Notes under the pieces: model-generated
Seen by the model: the letters and a program-made list of their open reading frames with translations, nothing else
Told to the model about the DNA's origin: nothing
Database searches by the model: none
Assembly: GCA_023846275.1 (NCBI GenBank)
Contig: JAIUJO010001180.1
Span: 97,001 to 161,000 of the forward strand
Direction: 5' to 3'
DNA from: Vanilla planifolia
Taxonomy: Eukaryota; Streptophyta; Magnoliopsida; Asparagales; Orchidaceae
DNA: 64,000 nt
Shown: positions 63,961-64,000 of the stretch, in pieces
How the letters are laid out: the number at the start of each line of letters is the position of its first letter
Position numbering within the stretch: position 1 is the first letter of the stretch
Position numbers and translations under genes: made by a program

Positions 63961-64000
63961 TTAGCTCTACTCTAGTCTAGTCTACTCTACTATACTACAC

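Larger units (their letters stand above)
37967..64000 (+). repeat. Composite pentanucleotide satellite, right arm
   Basis: The same A/B block satellite resumes immediately after the island in the same orientation and with the same junction polarity (B blocks close with CCTAACCTAGCTCT or near variants). It runs to the end of the window. I see no gene, RNA gene or other clearly foreign insertion larger than about 20 bp. Stretches without a separate entry hold only this repeat. The array on both sides of the island looks like one family, so the island was probably inserted into, or captured within, a pre-existing array. Confidence 0.95.

Noticed and set aside
1..64000. CRISPR array
   Set aside because: There are no constant repeats separated by unique spacers. 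All sequence belongs to the same pentamer family, and repeat lengths vary continuously.

Overview
The window is one continuous block of tandem pentanucleotide satellite DNA. It carries no gene that I can support. The only sizeable stretch outside the pentamer rhythm is an island of about 130 bp near 37,837-37,966, which looks like a decayed tRNA-derived SINE or other Pol III unit. A long head-to-tail satellite with higher-order structure and a SINE-like insertion points to a eukaryotic nuclear chromosome (heterochromatin, pericentromere or subtelomere). The species cannot be read from it. The CCTAA-type units are the complement of TTAGG, the arthropod-type telomere pentamer, which is only a weak hint of an invertebrate.

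Architecture. Two block types alternate over all 64 kb, always in the same orientation. A blocks are (CTCTA)n with variants CTCTG, CTTTG, CTTTA, CTATA, CTCAA, CTCCA, CTCCT and CTCTT. B blocks are short runs of GCCTA/CCTAG units (variants GCTTA, GCATA, CCAAG, CCTTG), usually closing with CCTAACCTAGCTCT or a close variant before the next A block. One A+B cycle is roughly 60-200 bp. The A-to-B step keeps the 5-bp phase. The B-to-A step adds one base, through a GCTCTA or ACTCTA hexamer. This polarity suggests that composite units, not single pentamers, were amplified.

Region by region. 1-~1,415 holds two copies of a ~1.03 kb unit (offset 1,028 bp). ~6.4-7.2 kb and ~12.8-13.0 kb are CTCTG/CTCCT-rich A blocks. 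~17.0-17.43 kb is a long pure A block. ~21.4-22.7 kb and ~26.7-28.0 kb are diverged copies about 5.29 kb apart. They and the rest of 27.0-30.2 kb carry a recurring AGCTAAGCCTAACTTAGC marker every ~0.2-0.3 kb. ~22.85-23.0 kb repeats at +452 bp. 37.84-37.97 kb is the unique island. ~57.9-58.9 kb and ~63.1-63.96 kb are copies about 5.1 kb apart. Small perfect tandem expansions of variant units are scattered throughout.

Coding potential. Every long open frame is on the + strand and reads as Leu-Tyr-Ser-Thr-Leu repeats. A pure CTCTA tract has no stop in any + frame, whereas its complement has TAG in every frame, and B blocks supply TAG/TAA on the + strand. The open frames are therefore a by-product of the repeat and none is annotated as a gene. 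Nothing here forms an operon or pathway. The main interest is the evolution of the array and the identity of the island.
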